This document shows positions 17,705 to 24,922 of a stretch of 64,000 nt of DNA, one piece after another. Position numbers and translations under genes: made by a program. The DNA comes from an uncultured Verrucomicrobiota bacterium (GTDB lineage: Bacteria; Verrucomicrobiota; Verrucomicrobiia; Verrucomicrobiales; Verrucomicrobiaceae): NCBI GenBank assembly GCA_903838675.1, contig CAILZI010000081.1:1-64000 (forward strand), read 5' to 3'. The notes under the pieces are model-generated. The model saw only the letters and a list, made by a program, of their open reading frames with translations, did not search any database and was not told where the DNA came from. The number at the start of each line of letters is the position of its first letter. Within the stretch, counting starts at the first letter, position 1.

Positions 17705-18568
17705 TCAGGAAAAGCCAAAATTGAGCGGAATACGCTCCAGCAAACCATCGCCAAAAACCGAGTCCAGCCGCAGATGCTCCAGGTTCACATAACCTATGTG
17801 ACAGCGGCATTCGGCGATGCTGCACTGTCGGGGCCTCATCGCCTGTGCGAAATCAGGTCGGTAGATGTTCCCGATGAGTTCAGGGATGAAATGGCATCGC
17901 CGTGCATCTCCAGCACCATCGACGGTGAAAGCTGTCTCGCCGGCACGGCACGCACGGCCCAGGCTGGGATGCGGCGCAGCATTGAAATCAAAATGCGGGT
18001 CAATGCTGCGCAGCATGTTGAGTTCCTCCTCCGTGTAGTAGTCCTCTTCACGCTTCCACGCATTGATCCAAAGATAGGTCTCTTTCGGTAATGCCATTCT
18101 CAGTGCACGGATGTCGTCAAACGACTCCTTCTTGCCGACGACGCCGACACTGTGGCGGATGCCTGCCTCTCGCAGCGCAGCGCATTTTGCCGTGAATCGT
18201 GGAATGCTCGTCTCGGTGGGATGGTAGGTGGTCCACAACGCGGTTGTTTTGCGCTGGCAGTCACGCAGCGACTCCACGGGAAAGGATAGATTCGTTTGTA
18301 CCGCCACACGCCACACATTCGGCAGATGGCTCAGGCGGCACAGAGCCTCTTGATAATGGCGGTGGATCATTCCCTCGCCCCAGGGCGTGAAAAGAATGCC
18401 GATCTGCTCGGAGCGGGAGGCCACCCACTCACAGAAACGATTCAGGCACTCGGCATCCTGTGCCAGCTCCGCTTGGGTGTTACGTGTCTTGGCGAAGGGG
18501 CAGTAATCGCAGCCATAGTTGCAACTGGAAAGTGGACCCCGATAAAGAATGGACCAGCGTAAGGACAT
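17705..18568 (-). CDS. STM4011 family radical SAM protein
   Basis: A 287-residue radical SAM enzyme. The cluster motif C16-x3-C20-x2-C23 (CNYGCDYC) binds the [4Fe-4S] cluster that cleaves S-adenosylmethionine. Following elements are FTPWGEGMIH, AVQTNLSF and TTYHPTETS. The C-terminus holds a second cysteine set (RRCHFIPELIGNIY and CSIAECRCHIGYVNLEHL), which may bind an auxiliary Fe-S cluster. Its ATG shares one base with the TGA of the STM4012 gene, so the two are translationally coupled. It is a member of the uncharacterised STM4011-4015 set. Confidence 0.92.
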   Translation of the reverse strand: MSLRWSILYRGPLSSCNYGCDYCPFAKTRNTQAELAQDAECLNRFCEWVASRSEQIGILFTPWGEGMIHRHYQEALCRLSHLPNVWRVAVQTNLSFPVESLRDCQRKTTALWTTYHPTETSIPRFTAKCAALREAGIRHSVGVVGKKESFDDIRALRMALPKETYLWINAWKREEDYYTEEELNMLRSIDPHFDFNAAPHPSLGRACRAGETAFTVDGAGDARRCHFIPELIGNIYRPDFAQAMRPRQCSIAECRCHIGYVNLEHLRLDSVFGDGLLERIPLNFGFS

Positions 18569-19890
18569 CAGCGGAGTTCAAACGCGGCAATGGCTTCTTG
18601 TACATGTTCAGAATAAAGCCACGGACCAATCACGTCGCTCCATTCCAGACCCAGTAGCGTAGGTAGCAGATGCGTCGGCGTCAGCATGGCGGCACCATGT
18701 TCGATCAGCAGATTGAGCTGTGGAAAATCTTCCAGAGCGTCGCTCTCGAAGACTGCTCGGTAGGCCGCAAGGTCAATGCCGCTGGCGCGTAGGATGCTCT
18801 TGATGACATATCGCCGCCTTTGGTCATCGAGATCAAGCGTTGCACCATACGTGGCAAAAGAGTGGTCCTTCGTAGCGGAATAATAATCCAGGATCTCCTG
18901 CACACTGTTTCGTCCAACGGCCCATTCCGTGGAGTAGTGCAATGCCCGCGTGTAGGACCGTGCCCCTGCGCCCAGACCGACCATGCCGTCTTCCTGGCAG
19001 CAGTAATGCACATCACATTCACCAGGATGCTTCGCCGAGCGGAACAGCCGCATGGAAATCTGTGTGTAGCCACGGGAGAGCAGAAAATCACGACCACGCC
19101 GATACAGCTCTTCACGCGCATCCGTCGCTCGTTTGTCTTTGCGGCCCAGCCCCGTAAGCGGCCTCACATAAAGCGGATACAGAAAAATTTCCTCCGGCGC
19201 ATGTCGCAGAGTTGCTCGGAGCGACGCCAGCCAGTCTTCCCATGTCTGGCCCTCCATGCCATAGATGAGATCGATGTTCCTCACAGGAAAACGGGCCGCA
19301 TCCATGGCCGCGAGCGCTGTTTCGACGGCCGCAGCCTTTTGCGGTCTGCCCAGGGCTCGCGTGTCCTTTTCCACAAAGCTCTGCACTCCCAGGCTGGCCC
19401 GCGTGACGCCGTTCTCTCGCAGGAAGGCCAGCTTGTCTGCATCCACGCTGTCGGGAGACATTTCGATCGCGATGGGCAAATCCGACACGCCGCTCTGAAA
19501 GCTGCGTAAAAGCTTAAAGAGTCGCTCCAATTCCCCAGTCGTCAAAAAAGTCGGCGTCCCGCCGCCGATGGCAATTCGCGCCACTTTTGCCCCTGAACCT
19601 AAGGCCGCATGCACCGCCTCAGTCTGCTGCGCCAGCGCATCGAGGTATCCAATCACACGGTTTTTCGCTGCCCCTTCACCAGTGACGGTGAAAAGATTGC
19701 AAAACCCGCAGCGCACACTGCAAAACGGCACATGCGCATAGAGAAAGAGCGCTTCCTTCGGCTCGTCCGCCCAGGCATCTCGCAGTGGCACGGGAGGAGT
19801 GAGCCTGCGGTAGGCCATCTTGTGCGGATAACCATACGCATAGCCCTGAAACAACCCGCCCGTGCGGACCTTCTCACGAATGTCCATCAT
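18568..19890 (-). CDS. STM4012 family radical SAM protein (HemN-like)
   Basis: A 440-residue radical SAM enzyme of the coproporphyrinogen-dehydrogenase-like group. The cluster motif is C57-x3-C61-x2-C64 (PFCSVRCGFCNLFT). IAIGGGTPTFLT, EMSPDSVDADKLAFLRENG and ASLGVQSF follow in HemN order, and the N-terminus (FQGYAYGYPHKMAYR) is diagnostic of STM4012. It overlaps the upstream STM4013 gene by ATGA and the downstream STM4011 gene by one base. HemN-like enzymes include methyltransferases, cyclases and decarboxylases, so the reaction cannot be deduced from sequence. Confidence 0.92.
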   Translation of the reverse strand: MMDIREKVRTGGLFQGYAYGYPHKMAYRRLTPPVPLRDAWADEPKEALFLYAHVPFCSVRCGFCNLFTVTGEGAAKNRVIGYLDALAQQTEAVHAALGSGAKVARIAIGGGTPTFLTTGELERLFKLLRSFQSGVSDLPIAIEMSPDSVDADKLAFLRENGVTRASLGVQSFVEKDTRALGRPQKAAAVETALAAMDAARFPVRNIDLIYGMEGQTWEDWLASLRATLRHAPEEIFLYPLYVRPLTGLGRKDKRATDAREELYRRGRDFLLSRGYTQISMRLFRSAKHPGECDVHYCCQEDGMVGLGAGARSYTRALHYSTEWAVGRNSVQEILDYYSATKDHSFATYGATLDLDDQRRRYVIKSILRASGIDLAAYRAVFESDALEDFPQLNLLIEHGAAMLTPTHLLPTLLGLEWSDVIGPWLYSEHVQEAIAAFELR

Positions 19891-20711
19891 GAGTTCTCCC
19901 TCCAGTCAACCACACCATGAGCATACGGCACATCCCACACGGCAGGCACTGCCATGCGATGTCCGGTGAACCCTTCTTCTCCATACGCCGTCCCGTGGTC
20001 CGAGCAGGTGATGTGAAACAACGGCCTGCCACGCCCCTGAAACGCTGCTAGCAGCTTCGGCAGTGCCTCATCCACCGCCCGCAAGGCTGCGGCATGACTC
20101 TCCAGATCATCCGGACCGGTTTCACGACAGTAAAAGTAATTGGGCTGGTGCATTGCAGACACATTGATGAAGCAGCACAACGGCTGCTCTGGCGGCAGAT
20201 CACGCACCCGCTCTGCCGCGAAGGCAAACTGGTTCCTTGGCGACTCTCGGCACGTCACCCCAAACTCCACACACCAATGACTCTCATCGAAAAGATCCGT
20301 CAGCACGCGGCTCAGCGCTGTCTGCTGGTTGAAAAACCCCACTCCGCCGATGCAAAGCGTGTGGAAACCCTCCGCTCGCAGCCCCACAATGACATTGGCT
20401 TCATCAAAAACCTTGGTATTTCCCCCGGTCGTCTCGCTGCCCGCAAATCGTGCCGCGAAAAGCCGCTCGCGGTTTGCCTCAGCATTCGCCGGCGTGGGCA
20501 AAAAGCCCGCAAAGAACGCCTGGTGCGCTGGAAACGTAAAACTGCCCGGCGTATGCCGCTGTTCCCATCCTGCCTCTCCGGTTAGCCGCGCCAGATGAGG
20601 CGTACGACCGCCCCGCCACTCCTCCACTGCCACGTCATATCGCAATGAATCAAGCACCAGCCACAGCACATCATGCCCGGGCAGGAGTTCGTTCATGTTG
20701 GGTGGGTTCAT
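19887..20711 (-). CDS. STM4013/SEN3800 family hydrolase (alkaline phosphatase superfamily)
   Basis: A 274-residue protein of the sulfatase/alkaline phosphatase superfamily. The nucleophile region is VLWLVLDSLRYDVA, TPGSFTFPAHQAFFAGFLP follows, and the metal-binding C-terminal motif is FHITCSDHGTAYGEEGFTGHR. No signal peptide is seen, so it is probably cytoplasmic. It is the first gene of the leftward STM4013-4012-4011 unit. An ATG at 20696 is an alternative start. A phosphate, phosphonate or sulfate ester bond is the likely target; the substrate is unknown. Confidence 0.9.
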   Translation of the reverse strand: MNPPNMNELLPGHDVLWLVLDSLRYDVAVEEWRGGRTPHLARLTGEAGWEQRHTPGSFTFPAHQAFFAGFLPTPANAEANRERLFAARFAGSETTGGNTKVFDEANVIVGLRAEGFHTLCIGGVGFFNQQTALSRVLTDLFDESHWCVEFGVTCRESPRNQFAFAAERVRDLPPEQPLCCFINVSAMHQPNYFYCRETGPDDLESHAAALRAVDEALPKLLAAFQGRGRPLFHITCSDHGTAYGEEGFTGHRMAVPAVWDVPYAHGVVDWRENS

Positions 20712-20838
20712 CGCGCGGGGTCTTTCTCTCCGAGCACGGCAAAAATCAACCCATGGCTCAATGTCGCATGGAAATCACCGCAGTTGTCTTGAAATGCGTG
20801 TGGCGCATTCCATACTCCGCCGACCTTCCACCCACCGC

Positions 20839-22500
20839 ATGCTTTCCTTCCTCAAAATCCGCAATCTAGCCCTCGTCGAAGATGTGACCTGGGAACTTGC
20901 GGCCGGTCTGATCGGGGTCACTGGAGAGACCGGCGCAGGCAAGTCCATCATCGTCGGCGCTTTGAAGCTTATCCTCGGCGAACGAGCCGACCGCAGCCTC
21001 ATTCGCAACGGCCAGGACGCCTGCACCGTCGAGGCCGGTTTCCAACTCAAGGACACCCGCGCCATTGATGCCGTCCTAGTAGAAGCCGGCCTCGACCCCT
21101 GTCAGGAAGGCGAACTCCTCATCAAGCGCACCATCAGCGCCAGTGGCGCCAACAAGCAGTTCGTCAACTGCTCCCCTGTGACCATCCAGGTCCTCAAAAG
21201 CCTCGGCGAATTCCTCGTCGATCTCCACGGCCCCCACGATCACCAGTCCCTCAATTCCAAGGACCGGCAGCTCGAAATGCTCGACAAGTACGCCGGCACT
21301 GAGGAATCGCTCGGCAAATACCAGGACTCATGGAAGCTCTGGCGTGCCGCAGCAACGGAACTCGATGACCTCGAAAACTCCGAGCGCGCCAGCAGCCAGC
21401 AGATCGACATGCTGAAGTTCCAGGCCAACGAAATCGCTTCCGCAAACCTCAAACCCGGCGAGGAAGAAGAAATCGAATCCCGCCACCGCATTGCCGCCAA
21501 CGGCGCACGCCTCGCCGAACTTTGCGGCAGCATCACCGGCCGCCTCAGCGAAGGCGAAGCCAGCGTCATCGACGGCCTGCGCGAAATCAGCCGCAGCATC
21601 CACGAACTCGAAAAGATCGATCCCGCCACCGCCGCGATGTTCGAAGGCTTCAAGTCAGCACAAATCGAACTCACCGAGCTCGAAAGCAGCGTGCAGGATT
21701 ACGCGGACGATCTGGAGATCGACGCCGCCGAGCTCGACAAGCTCGAAAGCCGCATCCACACCATCCAGACCCTCAAGCGCAAATACGGCCGCACCATCGC
21801 CGAGATCCTCGAGTTCCTCGCCGAAACCGAGCGCAAGCTCGCCAAAATGGAAAACCGTGGCGAAGAAATCGCCAAGCTGCAAAAGCTCGTCAGAGAGCGC
21901 GAAGCAGACGTGCTGAAACTCGGCAAACAGATCTCCAAGAAGCGCGCCGACGCCGCCCCAAAGCTCGCCAAAGAAGTCGCCTCGCATCTCACCGATCTCG
22001 GCTTCAAGCGTAGCGTCTTTGAGGCCCAGCTCGCCGTCTTGCCTTCACCCGAACGCAACGGCCTCGAAGAAGTCGACTTCCACTTCGCACCAAATCCCGG
22101 CGAACCTTCCAAGCCCCTGCGCCTCACCGCCTCCAGCGGTGAAATGTCCCGCGTCCTTCTCGCCGTCAAAAGCGCCCTCGCAAAGCAGGACGCCGTCCCT
22201 CTCCTCGTCTTCGATGAAATCGACGCCAATGTCGGTGGCAACATCGCCGAGGCCGTCGGCCGCAAAATGGCCGCGTTGGGCGCGACTCATCAGGTCATCG
22301 CCATCACCCACTTCCCGCAGGTCGCCTCGCTGGCTAAGAGCCACTTCGTCGTGACAAAGGAAATCACCGGCAACACCACGCGCTCACAGATTCAGGCCGT
22401 GAGCGATCAGCAACGCGTCGATGAACTCGCACGCATGCTCGGCGGCAGCGCCGACAGCGCACGCGTGCATGCTTTGAGCTTGCTCAAAGGCGCGGCGTGA
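20839..22500 (+). CDS. recN: DNA repair protein RecN
   Basis: A 553-residue SMC-like ATPase that acts in double-strand break repair. It begins MLSFLKIRNLALVEDV and has Walker A GETGAGKS (29-36), a central coiled coil rich in Glu/Arg/Lys (about 150-360), the ABC signature in SSGEMSRVLLAVKSAL and Walker B LLVFDEIDANVGG, followed by the switch histidine in ITHFPQVA. The length is normal for RecN. The start at 20839 was chosen because residues upstream are not RecN-like. It is divergent from the STM4013 gene. Confidence 0.95.
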   Translation: MLSFLKIRNLALVEDVTWELAAGLIGVTGETGAGKSIIVGALKLILGERADRSLIRNGQDACTVEAGFQLKDTRAIDAVLVEAGLDPCQEGELLIKRTISASGANKQFVNCSPVTIQVLKSLGEFLVDLHGPHDHQSLNSKDRQLEMLDKYAGTEESLGKYQDSWKLWRAAATELDDLENSERASSQQIDMLKFQANEIASANLKPGEEEEIESRHRIAANGARLAELCGSITGRLSEGEASVIDGLREISRSIHELEKIDPATAAMFEGFKSAQIELTELESSVQDYADDLEIDAAELDKLESRIHTIQTLKRKYGRTIAEILEFLAETERKLAKMENRGEEIAKLQKLVREREADVLKLGKQISKKRADAAPKLAKEVASHLTDLGFKRSVFEAQLAVLPSPERNGLEEVDFHFAPNPGEPSKPLRLTASSGEMSRVLLAVKSALAKQDAVPLLVFDEIDANVGGNIAEAVGRKMAALGATHQVIAITHFPQVASLAKSHFVVTKEITGNTTRSQIQAVSDQQRVDELARMLGGSADSARVHALSLLKGAA

Positions 22501-22509
22501 GTTCACGCC
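22494..22509. terminator. Small hairpin spanning convergent stop codons
   Basis: GGCGTG and CACGCC form a 6-bp stem around AGTT, overlapping the recN stop and lying across the stop of the opposing gene. There is no clear T-run on either side, so termination is only a possibility. Confidence 0.25.
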
Positions 22510-22820
22510 ATGCTCACAATCATCCGTGGCGGACGGCCCTTCACGCGGCTCAGCGTGGCACGCAGGGCCAGTGAGCCCAGCTGTGTTTGCGGATTCCAGC
22601 CTTTGGGGGCTTTTTTGCCAGAGCTTGTCCATGGCATGCCGTCGCTGATCCATTGCTGGCGAAAATCATCGAAGCTGACGCCTTTGTCATCGTCAGTGAC
22701 TCCGAATTGAAATCCGCAGCAGGCGCAGATTTCCATGGAGGCGCCGCCGGTGCGGTTGCGCGGCGGCTCCGCGAGCTTGTCATAGCCGCACACAGGGCAG
22801 AAATTGAGGTTGTTTTTCAT
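22503..22820 (-). CDS. Small CPVCGY/CCGFQFG zinc-ribbon-like protein, possible immunity protein
   Basis: A 105-residue protein with two paired cysteine motifs: NFCPVCGYDKL near the start and MEICACCGFQFGV about 25 residues later, which probably bind one zinc ion. The following FDDFRQQWISDGMPW and GWNPQTQL are conserved in a widespread family of unknown function that includes proteins found beside toxin genes. It starts 32 nt downstream of a secreted protein with a BECR-nuclease-like C-terminus, in the same direction, which is the usual order of a toxin and its immunity protein. The start at 22820 gives the family N-terminus; 22850 would add ten basic residues. Confidence 0.7.
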   Translation of the reverse strand: MKNNLNFCPVCGYDKLAEPPRNRTGGASMEICACCGFQFGVTDDDKGVSFDDFRQQWISDGMPWTSSGKKAPKGWNPQTQLGSLALRATLSRVKGRPPRMIVSMA

Positions 22821-22852
22821 GGTTGGTTTTTTGGAAGGTTTGCGGGGCATTT

Positions 22853-23599
22853 TCAGCGGGGGGAAAAGCGGAGGTCAGCCGTTTTCACACTCCGTCCGGG
22901 CTGTCGCTCCCAGTAGGTCGGATTGTCCGGCTTAAAAAAGGTCTTGGTTTTACCAGCGCCGTTGTAAGCACCAAATACGCGTGTGCTGGGATCAAAGACG
23001 CGTAGCGTACCGTCAGTATCGTCGAGCTTCATTGGCAGGTTTTCAGCGCGCGCGCGTTGCAGGAAGAGCCAGGCCTTGGCCGCGTAGTCATCCGGCGATG
23101 TGCTTGAGACGTCGCCGCCATGGCGGTTAAAATGATCCTGCAATGAATCCAGGTGGCCCCAGGTCTGGCGTGTGGGAGGGGCTTGCGTTGGAGCTGCGGC
23201 AGGAGTCGGTTTTTTATCCGGTGTGATGACGTTCAGCACACGGCGTATCAGCGAAGGTTGCGGTGCCGCAGCGGGTGCGCCGCCTGCCGTGGTGAAGCTT
23301 CCGGCGGCAAGTTTGACCCTCGCGCTGCCCACACTGAAATAATACGTCGTGGCCGGGGTCAGCGCCTCCAGTTGGATGGAGTGATCTCGTGTCACCGCAC
23401 CTTCAGCTTTGTGGTCGAGCACTGCAGGGTTCAGGCCAAACTGCAGCCGTGTGCCGCACTCCACATCCGTATGCCATTGAATGGTGGCGGTGTTGGCCGT
23501 GGTGGTGATCTGCGGTTGTCCGACCAGTTCAACAGCATGGAGCAGAGTGTTGCCAAGACACGCAGCAACGCAAATAAACCAATGAACAAAAGCTCTCAT
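22853..23599 (-). CDS. Secreted FN3-like protein with BECR-type nuclease-like C-terminus (candidate toxin)
   Basis: A 248-residue protein with signal peptide MRAFVHWFICVAACLGNTLLHA. Residues about 25-105 resemble a fibronectin-III/purple-acid-phosphatase N-domain (TTTANTATIQWHTDVECGTRLQFG, LEALTPATTYYFSVGS). A Pro/Ala/Gln-rich linker follows (about 108-145). The last ~95 residues (DHFNRHGGDVSSTSPDDYAA, AWLFLQRA, LRVFDPSTRVFGAYN and KTKTFFKP) match the pattern HFxxHGxxFxAxxxxEY...RYDPxTxxFGV...TFFKP of Barnase-EndoU-ColicinE5-RelE-fold toxins in polymorphic toxin systems. The assignment is by memory of the pattern. The start at 23599 begins the signal peptide; a longer frame reaches 23680. Confidence 0.7.
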   Translation of the reverse strand: MRAFVHWFICVAACLGNTLLHAVELVGQPQITTTANTATIQWHTDVECGTRLQFGLNPAVLDHKAEGAVTRDHSIQLEALTPATTYYFSVGSARVKLAAGSFTTAGGAPAAAPQPSLIRRVLNVITPDKKPTPAAAPTQAPPTRQTWGHLDSLQDHFNRHGGDVSSTSPDDYAAKAWLFLQRARAENLPMKLDDTDGTLRVFDPSTRVFGAYNGAGKTKTFFKPDNPTYWERQPGRSVKTADLRFSPR

Positions 23600-23848
23600 T
23601 AAAAAATGTGTAAACCAACTGAGACTGTAGTGTGACAGTCTTAAGTGAAGACCGTTCAAACTGCATGGCTCATCTGGCATTCTTCATTCGCTCATCTCGA
23701 TGATGAGTCAATAAGCACCCTCAGGAGTGTGTGAACCACACTCGCTAAAGGATCTATTTAGTCATTCTAGGATCAGCAAAGACTTTTTATGGAGTGCCTG
23801 CAAGGCTCGGGCCGCAAGCTGGCGGACAACTGTTTTCCCTCTAAAAGC

Positions 23849-24853
23849 TTAAACAGTGTACCGCCCGTGACGCTCTCCATTCATCCATCTCCAGGCTGAC
23901 TCAATATGCTCTCTCGGATCCTTGTGAACGGCCTGCCACTGAAGGATTTCTTTAGCAAGTTTAGGCTCAGCGATTAGCTCTGAGGGATCTCCAGCTCGGC
24001 GCGGGCCATAACTGACAGGAATCTTCTTCCCGGTGACTGCTTCGGCCGTGGTGATGATTTCTTTGACGCTGAAGCCTCGGCCAGTGCCTAGATTCACTGC
24101 GACTGTCTCACCACCCTTGCGCAGATAGTTCAAAGCCAGCGCATGCGCGGAGGCGAGATCGCACACATGGATGTAGTCACGGATGCAGGTGCCATCCGGG
24201 GTGGCGTAGTCGGTCCCAAAGACGGTGATGTTCTCGATCTCACCTGTCGCAGCCATCAGGATGCGCGGGATGAGGTGCGTCTCAGGATTGTGGTCTTCAC
24301 CGATTTCACCGCTCGGGTGGCACCCACTGGCATTGAAGTAGCGCAGAAAGACAGACTTCAGGCCCCATGCGTTTCCGCAGTCGCGCAGCACGCGTTCCAG
24401 CATCCATTTGCTGGCTCCATAAGGGTTCACCGGTGCCTGCGGATGTGATTCATCGATGGGGATGCGCACGGGGTCGCCATAGGTCGCGCAGGTGGAGGAA
24501 AAGATGAAGCGCTTGCAGCCATGACGCTGCATGGTTTCCAGCAGCGTCAGCGGTGCCGCAAGATTGTTCCGGTAGTACTTCAGCGGATCAGTCACGGACT
24601 CACCCACATAGGCGAAGGCGGCGAAATGCAGCACTGCCTCCGGTTTGTGCTCGCTGAAAAGCTTGTCCATCAGCTCCGCGTCAGCCATGTCACCTTCCAC
24701 AAAGGTCACGCGGTCCATTGGCAGCGCCTCTCGGTGCCCGAAGACCAGATTGTCAAGCACCACGACACGTTCGTTTTGTTCCAGCAAATGACGCACGGTA
24801 TGTGAGCCGATGTATCCTGCGCCGCCAGTAATGAGGAGAGTTCCTTGTGACAT
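23849..24853 (-). CDS. galE: UDP-glucose 4-epimerase
   Basis: A 334-residue short-chain dehydrogenase that interconverts UDP-glucose and UDP-galactose. The NAD-binding motif is TGGAGYIG (9-16), the catalytic Ser/Thr lies in SSTCATYG (119-126) and the catalytic YxxxK is Tyr145-Lys149 (NPYGASK). RYFNASGCHPSGEIGEDHNPE and RDYIHVCDLA are diagnostic of GalE. The start at 24853 (MSQGTLLITGG) was chosen over 24904 because the nucleotide-binding strand should be at the N-terminus. It appears monocistronic, with 250 bp to the next gene downstream. Confidence 0.93.
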   Translation of the reverse strand: MSQGTLLITGGAGYIGSHTVRHLLEQNERVVVLDNLVFGHREALPMDRVTFVEGDMADAELMDKLFSEHKPEAVLHFAAFAYVGESVTDPLKYYRNNLAAPLTLLETMQRHGCKRFIFSSTCATYGDPVRIPIDESHPQAPVNPYGASKWMLERVLRDCGNAWGLKSVFLRYFNASGCHPSGEIGEDHNPETHLIPRILMAATGEIENITVFGTDYATPDGTCIRDYIHVCDLASAHALALNYLRKGGETVAVNLGTGRGFSVKEIITTAEAVTGKKIPVSYGPRRAGDPSELIAEPKLAKEILQWQAVHKDPREHIESAWRWMNGERHGRYTV

Positions 24854-24922
24854 TGGGGAAATAACGCAGGCCTGGGCCCTGCTGCCAAACGAAGTTTGCT
24901 TCAAATCCTGCTGCGTGTCGGC

